DNA of 64,000 nucleotides, from NCBI GenBank assembly GCA_964247705.1, contig CAXTVQ010000020.1, positions 4,047-68,046 of the forward strand. Reading direction: 5' to 3'. This document shows, in pieces, positions 51,082 through 59,367 of the stretch; the first letter of the stretch is position 1; each line of letters starts with the position of its first letter. The notes beneath the pieces are model-generated. The model was not told the DNA's origin. It worked only from the letters and a program-made list of their open reading frames with translations, and did no database searches. A program made the translations under genes and the position numbers. The stretch comes from LMUY01 sp964247705. GTDB taxonomy: Bacteria; Pseudomonadota; Alphaproteobacteria; Acetobacterales; Acetobacteraceae.

Positions 51082-52389
51082 TCAGCTCCGCCGCGCCAAC
51101 TCGTACAGCGCCACGGTCGCCGCAGCAGAGACGTTGAGGCTCTCCATGCTGCCCGGCATGGACAAGCCCGCCACCTCGTCGCAGGTCTCGCGCACCAGCC
51201 GCCGCATGCCAGGCCCTTCCGCGCCCAGCACCAATGCGACCCGGCGTTCGGCCAGCGCCGGACCGTTCAGCGGTTTGCCGCCTGCATCCATCCCAACCGT
51301 CCATAGCCCGGCTGCTTTCAGGGCGACAAGCGTGCGCGACAGGTTGACCGCGCGCAGGAGCGGCACCGTTTCCAGCGCGCCGGATGCAGCCTTTGCCAGG
51401 GCGCCGGTTTCCTCCGGAGCATTGCGGTCCTGGGTGATGACGCAAGCTGCGCCGAACGCGGCGGCCGATCGCAGCACGGCGCCGATGTTGCGCGGGTCGC
51501 TCACCTGATCGAGCACCAGCACAGCGCCTGGCCGCTCCAGCACGGCGGCGAGCAACGGGGTGCCGAGCACGTCGGCGAGCAGGGCCACGCCCTGATGGAC
51601 AGCGTCCCGCCCGAGCAGTTGGTCGATCTTCGCCCGGTCTGACCGCTCCGGCATTAGCGGCCAGGGTTGCGGGCGCCGTGCCAACAGGGCGGCCTCCGCC
51701 TCCTCGGTCACGATCAGGCGGCGCAGGCGGCGGGCCGGATTACCCAAAGCCGCGTCCACGGCGTGCAGGCCGTAGAGCCAGACGGCGCCGCGGGGCGTCT
51801 CGGCCGCGCGCGCGCCGTGGGAGCCCCGTGGCTCCGTCTGGTGGCCGGGATGGGGCCGCGTGTCTACCGGCCGGGCTGGCCGGGCGTCCGCCGCGCGGGC
51901 GGGACGGGGATCCGGCCTGGTGTCGTTGGGACGGGTCTCGGCCGGTCTGGTGGCGGGCCGGGCCGATGGAGGCCGGGTGTCGGTATGGAACGGGCGGCCC
52001 GGGGCGACGCGCGGAGTGGCATCCGGCCGTCCGCCCGGCCCGCCGACGCGAGGCTTTCCAGGCCCGGCATTGCGGCCAGCTTGCGAGCCGTCGCGGCTGC
52101 CAGGGGGGCCGTTTCGACCGTCGGGGGGACCATTACGGCCACTGGGTGGGCCGTTCCGCCCTCCTGGCGAGCCATTCCGGCCACCGGGTGGGCCATTCCG
52201 GCCNNNNNNNNNNNNNNNNNNNNNNNNNNNNNNNNNNNNNNNNNNNNNNNNNNNNNNNNNNNNNNNNNNNNNNNNNNNNNNNNNNNNNNNNNNNNNNNNN
52301 NNNTTCCGGCCGCCGGGCGAGCCGTTCCGGCCGCCGGGCGAGCCGTTCCGGCCGCCGGGCGGTCCGGGCTTGCGAGGGGGCGTTGACAT
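51082..52389 (-). CDS. rlmB: TrmH/SpoU family 23S rRNA 2'-O-methyltransferase (RlmB-like) with long repeat-rich N-terminus, interrupted by gap
   Basis: The C-terminal 240 residues form an RlmB-type enzyme. An AVWLYGLHAVDAAL substrate domain is followed by the SPOUT knot motifs VLDQVSDPRNIGAVLRSAA, LVLGAEGPGMRRL and LSMPGSMESLNVSAA, which bind S-adenosylmethionine. It would methylate the ribose of G2251 in 23S rRNA. The N-terminus is unusual: tandem heptads of the type GGRNGSP, then an Arg/Pro-rich stretch with repeated DTRP. A 100-N gap lies inside the heptad array, so the true length is unknown. The ATG at 52389 begins MSTPPRKPGPPGG. Confidence 0.88.
   Translation of the reverse strand: MSTPPRKPGPPGGRNGSPGGRNGSPGGRXXXXXXXXXXXXXXXXXXXXXXXXXXXXXXXXXXGRNGPPGGRNGSPGGRNGPPSGRNGPPDGRNGPPGSRDGSQAGRNAGPGKPRVGGPGGRPDATPRVAPGRPFHTDTRPPSARPATRPAETRPNDTRPDPRPARAADARPARPVDTRPHPGHQTEPRGSHGARAAETPRGAVWLYGLHAVDAALGNPARRLRRLIVTEEAEAALLARRPQPWPLMPERSDRAKIDQLLGRDAVHQGVALLADVLGTPLLAAVLERPGAVLVLDQVSDPRNIGAVLRSAAAFGAACVITQDRNAPEETGALAKAASGALETVPLLRAVNLSRTLVALKAAGLWTVGMDAGGKPLNGPALAERRVALVLGAEGPGMRRLVRETCDEVAGLSMPGSMESLNVSAAATVALYELARRS
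52141..52380 (-). repeat. 21-bp tandem repeat encoding GGRNG(S/P)P heptads, with gap inside
   Basis: Copies of a 21-base unit flank the gap on both sides: three nearly identical copies at 52304-52370 and three to four more diverged ones at 52141-52203. Each encodes a Gly-Arg-Asn-Gly heptad of the RlmB-like N-terminus. The repeat itself probably caused the assembly break. Confidence 0.8.
52204..52303. other. Scaffold gap (100 N) inside tandem repeat
   Basis: Exactly 100 unknown bases inside the heptad repeat of the rRNA methyltransferase gene. The reading frame is the same on both sides, but with a placeholder length this is not informative. The true gap probably holds more repeat copies. Confidence 0.98.
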
Positions 52390-52458
52390 TGCCGGGGTAT
52401 AGCCGCCCCCCACCCAGGCCGCTAGCGTGCAACCAACGATAAAGCGGAGTGGCGCGAC

Positions 52459-53232
52459 GTGACCGAGATCACCGTTACCGACGATGCGGGCGTCCGCGCC
52501 ATTGCCATCGACCGTCCGGCCAAGCGTAACGCTCTCACCCGGGCGATATACTGGTCCCTAGCGGCCGCGCTCTCCGAAGCTGGCGCGTCGGGGGCGCGGG
52601 CAATCTGGCTGCACGGCAGCGCGGAGTGCTTTACCGCCGGCAACGACCTGGGCGACTTTGCCCGCGCCGTGCCCGGCGAGCGGTCCGCCGCCTGGGACTT
52701 CCTCGAGGCGCTGATCCCTTGCTCTGTTCCGATCGTGGCTTCCGTCAATGGCGCCGCGGTCGGCGTCGGCACCACGATGCTGCTGCACTGCGACCTGGTG
52801 TATTGCTCGGCCACCGCGCGGTTCCATCTCCCGTTCGTGAACCTGGGCCTTTGTCCGGAGGCCGCCTCCAGTCTGTTGCTGCCTGCGCGCGCCGGGTTGC
52901 TGCGGGCGTCGGAGCTGCTGATGTTGGGGGAGCCGTTCGATGCGGCGGCAGCGCACGCGGCCGGCCTCGTGAACGCCGTCCTGCCCACGCCGGAGGAGGC
53001 CGACGCGCTGGCGCTCTCCCGCGCACGTGCGCTCGCCGCAAAGCCGCCCGAAGCATTGCGCACCACGCGCGCCCTGCTCCGCCGCGACACGGCGGCCGTG
53101 GCCGAGGCGATGCGGCTGGAGGGTGCCGAGTTCGCCCGCCTGCTGCACGGCCCCGAGGCGCGCGAGGCATTGGCCGCCGCCGCCGAGAAACGCCCGGCCG
53201 ACTGGTCCCGTGTGGTGGCCGCGCACGGATAG
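52459..53232 (+). CDS. Enoyl-CoA hydratase/isomerase family protein
   Basis: This 257-residue crotonase-fold protein has the AIDRPAKRNALT start block and the first oxyanion segment SAECFTAGNDLGDF. The second segment is NGAAVGVGTTMLLHCDLVY, then PFVNLGLCPEAAS. Only one of the two glutamates of classical hydratases is evident (in CPEAAS), which is the pattern of delta3,delta2-enoyl-CoA isomerases and related enzymes. GTG start. It stands alone, divergent from the methyltransferase. Confidence 0.86.
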   Translation: MTEITVTDDAGVRAIAIDRPAKRNALTRAIYWSLAAALSEAGASGARAIWLHGSAECFTAGNDLGDFARAVPGERSAAWDFLEALIPCSVPIVASVNGAAVGVGTTMLLHCDLVYCSATARFHLPFVNLGLCPEAASSLLLPARAGLLRASELLMLGEPFDAAAAHAAGLVNAVLPTPEEADALALSRARALAAKPPEALRTTRALLRRDTAAVAEAMRLEGAEFARLLHGPEAREALAAAAEKRPADWSRVVAAHG

Positions 53233-53294
53233 TGGCCCGGTGCCGGGTGTGCCGTTGACAAACGCCCCCGGTCGGGAATAACCCGGCCCGACAT

Positions 53295-53381
53295 GGAGGG
53301 GTGCCCGAGTGGCTAAAGGGGGCGGACTGTAAATCCGCTGCTGTAATGGCTACGTTGGTTCGAATCCAACCCCCTCCACCA
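53295..53381 (+). tRNA. tRNA-Tyr (GUA anticodon)
   Basis: A class II tRNA of 87 bases including an encoded CCA. The acceptor stem GGAGGGG pairs perfectly with CCCCTCC at 53371-53377. The anticodon stem GCGGA/TCCGC encloses CT-GTA-AA with the anticodon at 53329-53331. A long variable arm and the T arm GTTGG-TTCGAAT-CCAAC follow. Long variable arm plus GTA means tyrosine. Confidence 0.97.
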
Positions 53382-53399
53382 CCAGCCCGCACCGAAGTC

Positions 53400-54359
53400 T
53401 CAGCCGCCCGGCATCCCCTGCGTGTGCACATAGAGGCTGTACAGCGACTGGCTTGACGCCATGAACAGCCTGTTGCGGTGCCGGCCGCCGAAACAGAGGT
53501 TGGCGCAGCGTTCCGGCAGCACGATCCGGCCGATCAGTGCGCCGGCCGGGTTATACACCACCACGCCGTCCAGCCCGTCCCCCATGCCCCAGCCGCACCA
53601 CAAATTGCCGTCGACATCCACGCGGAAACCGTCCGGCGTACCCTGGCCGGCGTCGATGAAGGTGCGGCCTTTGGTGAGCGCCTTGCCGTCCGCCGTCACG
53701 TCGAACGCCTGGATCCGCCGGGGGGAGACGGCGCACTCCACCACGTAGCAAATCCGCTCGTCCGGCGAGAACGCCAGGCCGTTCGGGCGGCCGACCTCGC
53801 CGGTCGCCACCGTAAGCGCCCCCGTCTGGCCGTCGATGCGGTAGACGTTGGTGGGCAGTTCGGGGACTGCCTTCTCGCCCTCGTAATAGCCGCCAATGCC
53901 GAAATCCGGGTCGGTGAACCAGATCGAGCCGTCGCTTCGAACCACCACGTCGTTGGGCGAGTTCAGCCGCTTGCCATCGAACCGGTCCGCCAGCACGGTT
54001 ATCGTGCCGTCATACTCCGTGCGGGTCACCCGGCGCGTGCCGTGCTCGCAGGTGATCAACCGGCCCTCGCGGTCCCGCGTGTTGCCGTTGGCGTTGTTGG
54101 ACGGCTTGCGGAACACGGAGGTGACCCCGGTTTCCTCGTCCCAGCGCAGGATGCGGTTGTTGGGGATGTCGCTCCACAGCAGCGCTCGTGCGTCGCCGAA
54201 CCACACCGGCCCCTCGGCCCAGCGGCACCCGGTGTAAAGCCGTTCGACCGCGGCGAGGACCACGCGGTAAGGCGCGAAGCTGGCGTCGAGCACCTCCACC
54301 GCCGGGTCGGGGTAGCGCTCGGAGGGCCGCCAAGGCATGGATATGACAGGCTGGGTCAT
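53400..54359 (-). CDS. SMP-30/gluconolactonase family protein
   Basis: This 319-residue six-bladed propeller lactonase has the family blocks RWAEGPVWFGDARALLWSDIPNNRIL, LNSPNDVVVRSDGSIWFTDPDFG and RPNGLAFSPDE, which carry the Glu, Asn, Asn and Asp metal ligands. Such enzymes hydrolyse sugar lactones. No signal peptide is present. The ATG at 54359 is chosen; an in-frame ATG seven codons later is also possible, and neither has a clear ribosome site. It follows tRNA-Tyr tail-to-tail and is divergent from the Smr gene. Confidence 0.87.
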   Translation of the reverse strand: MTQPVISMPWRPSERYPDPAVEVLDASFAPYRVVLAAVERLYTGCRWAEGPVWFGDARALLWSDIPNNRILRWDEETGVTSVFRKPSNNANGNTRDREGRLITCEHGTRRVTRTEYDGTITVLADRFDGKRLNSPNDVVVRSDGSIWFTDPDFGIGGYYEGEKAVPELPTNVYRIDGQTGALTVATGEVGRPNGLAFSPDERICYVVECAVSPRRIQAFDVTADGKALTKGRTFIDAGQGTPDGFRVDVDGNLWCGWGMGDGLDGVVVYNPAGALIGRIVLPERCANLCFGGRHRNRLFMASSQSLYSLYVHTQGMPGG

Positions 54360-54458
54360 GACGGGGTGACTAGCCCGCCGAACGGAAGCCTGCAATCTGG
54401 CGCTGGACGAGTGGCGTTCCGGCGCGTTGCCGTTGCACACACGGCGCGGGCGGAGGGC

Positions 54459-54983
54459 ATGGCGGTGGCGCGACGGGCGTTGAGCGACGGCGACCGGGAG
54501 GCGTGGGCCGCCTATGCCCGGCACGTGGCGGCGCTGCCGGGCCACGACCTGCCTGCGCTGGCGCCCGAGACCGCGACCGCCGCCGCGATCCCGCCGCAGC
54601 CGTTGGTGATTGCCCGGCCGGTACGCGTCGCGGCGATGGCCGAGGTCGCCGTCGGTGCACAGCCTGCGGGCCTGGACAAGGCGAGCTGGACCCGGCTGCG
54701 CACCGGCAAGCTGCTTCCCGAGCGCACCCTGGACCTGCACGGGCGCACTGCGCAGCACGCCTTCGTGGCGCTCCTGGCCTTCCTGCTGCGCGCGCATGCC
54801 GAGCGGGTGCGCTGCGTGGAGGTGATTACCGGCCGAGGCAGCGGCGAGCAGGGCGGGGTGATCCGGCGCGAACTGCCATTGTGGCTGAACCTGCCGCAGT
54901 TGCGGCCACTGGTGCTGGCGGTGACGCATCCCCACGCGGCCAATGTCGGCTCAGTGCGGTTGCTTCTGCGCAAATCGCGATAG
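54459..54983 (+). CDS. Smr domain protein
   Basis: A 174-residue protein with a disordered, Ala/Pro-rich N-terminal half and a C-terminal Smr domain. The motifs are LDLHGRTAQHAFVALLAFL (91-109) and ITGRGSGEQGGVIRRELPLWL (about 123-143). Stand-alone Smr proteins of this size in Proteobacteria are putative nucleases or nucleic-acid binders related to the MutS2 tail. The ATG follows a CGGAGG site. Confidence 0.88.
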   Translation: MAVARRALSDGDREAWAAYARHVAALPGHDLPALAPETATAAAIPPQPLVIARPVRVAAMAEVAVGAQPAGLDKASWTRLRTGKLLPERTLDLHGRTAQHAFVALLAFLLRAHAERVRCVEVITGRGSGEQGGVIRRELPLWLNLPQLRPLVLAVTHPHAANVGSVRLLLRKSR

Positions 54984-55039
54984 CGGCCGATCAAAAACAA
55001 GCCGGGTTGTTGCAGCGCGCCGTCTCCTTTACCTTGCTT

Positions 55040-55045
55040 TATAAT
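55040..55045 (+). promoter_or_regulatory. Possible -10 box for TRAP operon
   Basis: A consensus TATAAT lies 24 bases before the TRAP binding-protein start, in an A/T-richer patch that is rare in this window. A TTGCAG lies 23 bases upstream of it, longer than normal spacing. The position fits a promoter with a short leader. Confidence 0.4.
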
Positions 55046-55069
55046 CGGTTCGGTTGAGGAACGTCAAAA

Positions 55070-56089
55070 ATGCCTATCACACGCCGGGCTGCGCTCGGAC
55101 TGCTCGCGGCACCTGCTTTGCTGCGGGCCGGCACGGCACGCGCCGCCGACGCCCGGGTCCTGAAAATCAGCCACCAGTTTCCCGGCGGCACGGTAGACCA
55201 GGGGGATTTCCGCGACCGCCTGGTCCGGCGCTTTGCGGCGGCCGTGCAGGAGAAGACGGGCGGGTCGCTGTCGTTCGAAATCTATCCCGGGTCCTCGCTG
55301 ATGAAGACGGTGGCGCAGTTCTCGGCGCTGCGACGCGGTGCGCTGGACCTCACGCTCTACCCGCTGGCCTATGCGGGCGGCGAGGTGCCGGAGGTCAATG
55401 TCGGCCTGATGCCATGCCTGGTCACGAGCTACGCGCAAGGTATGGCCTGGAAAACCGCGCCGATCGGGCAGGAGCTGACGGCGGTGCTCGACAAGCGCGG
55501 CGTAAAGATCCTGACCTGGATCTGGCAAGGCGGCGGCGTCGCCTCCCGGGCCGCCGGCGTGGTGCAGCCGGACGACACCAAGGGTCTCAAGATCCGCGGC
55601 GGCTCGCGCGAGATGGACCTGATGCTCAAGGCGGCCGGCGGCATCATCAGCTCGGTCACCTCGGACGAGACCTACGCGGCCATGCAGACGGGATCGTTGG
55701 ACGCCGCCGTCACGTCCTCCACCAGCCTGATCAGCTTCCGCCTGGAGGAGATCGCGAAGAATGTCACGTCGGCGCGCGGCGGGTCGTTCTGGTTCATGTT
55801 CGAGCCGCTGCTGATTTCCAAGCAGGTGTTCGACAGCCTGACGCCCGACCAGCAGGCGGCGATCACCGAGGCCGGCACGGCGCAGGAGGCGTTCGCGCTC
55901 GACGCCGCCAAGGCAGACGACCAGGCGCTGGCCGACATCTACGGCAAGGCCGGCGTCAAGGTGGCCGACATGAACGCGGACGTCATCGCGAAGTGGAAGG
56001 CGGTCGCGCAGGACTCGGCGTGGAAGGATTACGCCGCGCGCAACGCGTCCTGCGCCAACATGCTGAAACTGGCCGAGGCGGTTGCGTGA
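55070..56089 (+). CDS. TRAP transporter substrate-binding protein (DctP family)
   Basis: This 339-residue periplasmic binding protein has a leader MPITRRAALGLLAAPALLRAG with twin arginine and cleavage near ARA-AD. The mature start VLKISHQFPGG, the NMT-type FEIYPGSSLMK and the ligand-contact stretch GLKIRGGSREMDLMLKAAGG (Arg binding the carboxylate) are family marks. TRAP systems import organic acids with a sodium gradient. The stop overlaps the DctQ start (GTGA). Confidence 0.9.
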   Translation: MPITRRAALGLLAAPALLRAGTARAADARVLKISHQFPGGTVDQGDFRDRLVRRFAAAVQEKTGGSLSFEIYPGSSLMKTVAQFSALRRGALDLTLYPLAYAGGEVPEVNVGLMPCLVTSYAQGMAWKTAPIGQELTAVLDKRGVKILTWIWQGGGVASRAAGVVQPDDTKGLKIRGGSREMDLMLKAAGGIISSVTSDETYAAMQTGSLDAAVTSSTSLISFRLEEIAKNVTSARGGSFWFMFEPLLISKQVFDSLTPDQQAAITEAGTAQEAFALDAAKADDQALADIYGKAGVKVADMNADVIAKWKAVAQDSAWKDYAARNASCANMLKLAEAVA

Positions 56090-56658
56090 GCGTTGCCAGT
56101 GGTGATCGCGTAAGCGTTGCCACGGGTGCCACTGACGTTCCAAGCACCGGCCTGCTGGCGCCGGTCCAGGCGGTGGTGACGGGGCTGAACGGCGCACTCG
56201 CGGTGTTGTCCGCGCTGGCAATCGCGGCCGCCGGGTGCGTGCTGACCTGGGAGGTGGTCGGCCGCTACTTCCTGGGCATCGCCAGCGACTGGCAGGACGA
56301 GCTTTCGACCTTCCTGTTGATCGGCGCCACCTTCGGCTCGGCGGCGTGGACGCAGGCGCGGCGCGGCCATGTCGGCATCGACGCCCTGGCCCATGTGCTG
56401 CCGCCCGCGGTGGACGCGGTGCGGCGTGTGCTGGCCGATGTGTGCTCGCTGCTGTTCGTGGGCTTCTTCGCCTGGAAAAGCTGGGAATTGCTGGTGGAGG
56501 CATGGACGGAGGGGGAGACGACGCCCTCCTCCTGGGGCCCGCCGCTCTGGATTCCGTATGGCTGCATGACGGCGGGAATGGCGCTGCTCACCCTGCAACT
56601 GCTGCTTCAGGTGCTTGGCAGCCGCCATGCTGACGCCGCCCCGGCGCACTTGGCCTAG
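56086..56658 (+). CDS. TRAP transporter small permease (DctQ family)
   Basis: This 190-residue membrane protein has four helices. The second carries the WEVVGRYFLGIASDWQDELSTFLLIGATF pattern typical of DctQ. The first 25 residues are polar and include two similar GD-type stretches. The GTG start overlaps the DctP stop. It lies four bases before the large permease gene. Confidence 0.88.
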   Translation: MSVASGDRVSVATGATDVPSTGLLAPVQAVVTGLNGALAVLSALAIAAAGCVLTWEVVGRYFLGIASDWQDELSTFLLIGATFGSAAWTQARRGHVGIDALAHVLPPAVDAVRRVLADVCSLLFVGFFAWKSWELLVEAWTEGETTPSSWGPPLWIPYGCMTAGMALLTLQLLLQVLGSRHADAAPAHLA

Positions 56659-56662
56659 CCAA

Positions 56663-58009
56663 ATGGGTGTCGGCACAATCGGGTTGATGTATGGCGGCGC
56701 GACCCTGGTGGCGCTGTTCTCGGGCATCCCGATCGCTTTCGCGCTGGGCGGTGTCGCGACCGTGTTCATGATGGTTTTCATGCCGGCCGCCTCGCTCGAT
56801 ACCATCGCGCAGAATGTCTATGAGGAGCTCGCCTCCATCACCTTGCTGACGATCCCCCTGTTCATCCTCAAGGGGGCGGCGATCGGCAAGTCGCGCGCCG
56901 GCAAGGACCTCTACGACGCGCTGCATACCTGGCTCCACCGCGTGCCGGGCGGGCTCGGGGTCGCCGTGGTGATCGCGTGCGGGTTGTTCGCGGCGATGGC
57001 CGGGTCGAGCCCGGCGACGTGTTCGGCGATCGGCTCCTCGGGCATCCCGGAAATGCGGCGGCGCGGCTACTCGCCGGGGTTCGCCGCCGGGCTGGTGGCG
57101 GCGGGCGGCACGCTCGGCATCCTGCTGCCGCCCTCGATCGTGCTGATCCTTTACGCGGTCGCCTCCGAGCAGTCGCTGGGCCGGTTGTTCCTGGCGGGGC
57201 TCGGACCCGGCGTGTTGCTGGTGGCGCTGTTCGCGACCTGGGCGGTGGTCAACTGGCGCATCGAGTTCGGCCGCGCCGTCCGTGTGGCCGATGCCGGCGG
57301 CGCCCGCAGCGAGATCCTGCGCGCCGACACCTACACCATGCGGGACCGCTTCATGGCGCTGCCCCGCGTGCTGCCCTTCCTGTTGCTCCTGAGCGGCGTG
57401 ATGATCGCGCTGTATGGCGGCATCGCCACCCCGTCCGAGACCGCCGGGCTGGGTGCGGTGATGGCCTTGGCGCTGATCGCGGTGATCTACGGCGCGTGGC
57501 GGCTGCGCGACCTGGGCCCGATCTTCCAAGGCACGCTCGGCGAAAGCGGCATGTTGCTGATGATCATCGGCATGAGCCTGCTCTACAGTTACGTGATGAG
57601 CTACCTGCACATCAGCCAGAGTGCCGCCGGCTGGATCGTAGGCCTGCATCTGTCGCGCTGGCTGCTGCTAACGGCGATCCTGGTGATGGTGGTGATGCTG
57701 GGCTTCTTCCTGCCCCCGGTGTCGATCATCCTGATGACGGCCCCGATCATCCTGCCGCCGCTGCGCGCCGCCGGGTTCGACCTCGTATGGTTCGGCGTGG
57801 TGATGGCGGTGGTGATGGAGATGGGCCTGATCCATCCGCCGGTGGGGCTGAACATCTTCGTCATCAACCGGATCGCACCCGACATCGGGCTCGGGCCGAT
57901 CATCCGGGGCACCTTGCCGTTCGTGGTGCTGATGGCGCTGGGCGTGGTGATCATGTCCTTCGTGCCAGGCATCGCGCTCTGGCTGCCGGACATGGTCTAT
58001 GGGCATTGA
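56663..58009 (+). CDS. TRAP transporter large permease (DctM family)
   Basis: This 448-residue membrane protein has about twelve helices. DctM signatures are seen: IPLFILKGAAIGKSRAGKDLYDALHTWLHRVPGGL, AMAGSSPATCSAIGSSGIPEMRRRGYSPGFAAG and the repeat-type GGTLGILLPPSIVLILYAV. It forms the sodium-coupled channel with DctQ. The ATG at 56663 is preferred because the earlier in-frame start lies inside dctQ. Confidence 0.93.
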   Translation: MGVGTIGLMYGGATLVALFSGIPIAFALGGVATVFMMVFMPAASLDTIAQNVYEELASITLLTIPLFILKGAAIGKSRAGKDLYDALHTWLHRVPGGLGVAVVIACGLFAAMAGSSPATCSAIGSSGIPEMRRRGYSPGFAAGLVAAGGTLGILLPPSIVLILYAVASEQSLGRLFLAGLGPGVLLVALFATWAVVNWRIEFGRAVRVADAGGARSEILRADTYTMRDRFMALPRVLPFLLLLSGVMIALYGGIATPSETAGLGAVMALALIAVIYGAWRLRDLGPIFQGTLGESGMLLMIIGMSLLYSYVMSYLHISQSAAGWIVGLHLSRWLLLTAILVMVVMLGFFLPPVSIILMTAPIILPPLRAAGFDLVWFGVVMAVVMEMGLIHPPVGLNIFVINRIAPDIGLGPIIRGTLPFVVLMALGVVIMSFVPGIALWLPDMVYGH

Positions 58010-58028
58010 CGCAATGGCTACCCGGATC

Positions 58029-58042
58029 GGCGTTGCAACGCC
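58029..58042. terminator. Short palindrome between convergent genes
   Basis: GGCGTTGCAACGCC is a perfect 14-base palindrome between the stops of the DctM and EAL genes. It could form a 5-bp stem with a four-base loop, a weak terminator, or serve as a protein site. Confidence 0.3.
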
Positions 58043-58051
58043 CTCGCGAAC

Positions 58052-59248
58052 CTAGTTAACCGGCCGATCCCGTGGCAACGCCACCCGGTTGGACCAAGCC
58101 TCGAGCCACATCGGCAACACGCTGGCAGGCAGGGCGCGGGCGATCAGGAAGCCCTGCGCATACTCCACCCCCATTTCGCGCATGCGAACCCACATCGCCT
58201 CGTTCTCGATGCCTTCGACGATCACCTCGAGCGCGCGGCTCTTGGCGTTGTCGACCGTGCGTTTGAGGTAGTTGCGCGCGAGCGGGTCCGTCTGGGATTT
58301 GAGCACGACCTGCTTGTCGAGTTTGACGATGTTGAACGGCAGGTCGAACAGGTTGGCCTGGTTCATCATCTCCGGACCCATGTCGTCGATCGCGACGCGG
58401 TAGCCGGCCTCGCGCCAGGTGTTGAGCGCCTGGAACAGGCCGTCCAGGTCGCTGACCGGGCGGCTTTCCGTCAGTTCGATCAGGATACGCTCGACCGGGA
58501 TGGCATAGAGCCTGCGGTGGTGGTCCAGGCGATGCAGCGCTTCGGGGAACATCAGGACGTCGAGCGGCAGGTTGATGCTGATGAACAGGCCGTGGCGGTT
58601 CAGCAGGGCCGGATCGATCGCGGTCATCGCGGCGGCGGCGACGGCTTCGGTGAGGCGCAGCGAGAGACCGGCGCGCTCGATCTGGGGGATGAACTGGTCG
58701 GGCCCGATCGTGCCGTGTTCCTTGTGCTGCAAACGCACGAGCGTCTCGAAGCCAACCGGCCGGCGGTCCGCCAGGCGGACGATGGGCTGGAACCGGCACT
58801 CGACGTTGCGGGGATCGAATGTGATCACGACGTCGGACGTGCTCATCACCGGCATGCGCGTGCGCACGGCGGTCGCAGCTTCGCGCAGGGCGCGCCCGAG
58901 ATCGGCCGGGTTGCGGGCGTGCCGGAGGGTCTTGCCGCCCGACACGCCGTCCGTATCGCCGAGCAGCACCAGTTGCACTTGCGAGCCGGCCTCCCCGGCC
59001 GTCACGCCGACAAGGTCGCGAACGAGCGGCCCAGCGGCCTCCGGCTGCATCAGCAACAGGCCGATCTGGTGAGATGGGTCGACGAGCCGGTAGAGCGCAT
59101 CCGTGGCCGATTGTGCGCAGTCGAGAACATCGCCGCGGGCCTGCACCTCCCGCTGCGCCGCTGCGACCCACGCGGGGTCGTTGCAGAGGATCAGTACCTG
59201 CCTCACAAGCCTGGGTATCTCGATCTGGTTCGACAAGAACTGGTCCAA
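58052..59248 (-). CDS. EAL-domain protein with degenerate N-terminal receiver-like domain
   Basis: This 398-residue protein is a likely c-di-GMP phosphodiesterase. The first 125 residues have a receiver-like pattern (VLILCNDPAW, later LVLLGDTDG) but no clear phospho-acceptor Asp. The EAL domain keeps most catalytic positions: Glu168 in GFETLVR (ETL instead of EAL), Asn226, Glu261, Asp288-Asp289, Lys309, Glu345/Glu348 and Gln365. The TTG start has an AAGGCG-like site; no in-frame ATG precedes the domain. It is monocistronic, downstream of secF. Confidence 0.86.
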   Translation of the reverse strand: MDQFLSNQIEIPRLVRQVLILCNDPAWVAAAQREVQARGDVLDCAQSATDALYRLVDPSHQIGLLLMQPEAAGPLVRDLVGVTAGEAGSQVQLVLLGDTDGVSGGKTLRHARNPADLGRALREAATAVRTRMPVMSTSDVVITFDPRNVECRFQPIVRLADRRPVGFETLVRLQHKEHGTIGPDQFIPQIERAGLSLRLTEAVAAAAMTAIDPALLNRHGLFISINLPLDVLMFPEALHRLDHHRRLYAIPVERILIELTESRPVSDLDGLFQALNTWREAGYRVAIDDMGPEMMNQANLFDLPFNIVKLDKQVVLKSQTDPLARNYLKRTVDNAKSRALEVIVEGIENEAMWVRMREMGVEYAQGFLIARALPASVLPMWLEAWSNRVALPRDRPVN

Positions 59249-59367
59249 TTACGCCTTTATCCGCGATGACGGCTCGCTAATGTGACTGTTTCGCCAAGCA
59301 GCCGAGGACACGACAACGGCTAGGGCCAGCCATCCCGTGGCGTGGTGCAAAACCATCGTCCGGCCGC

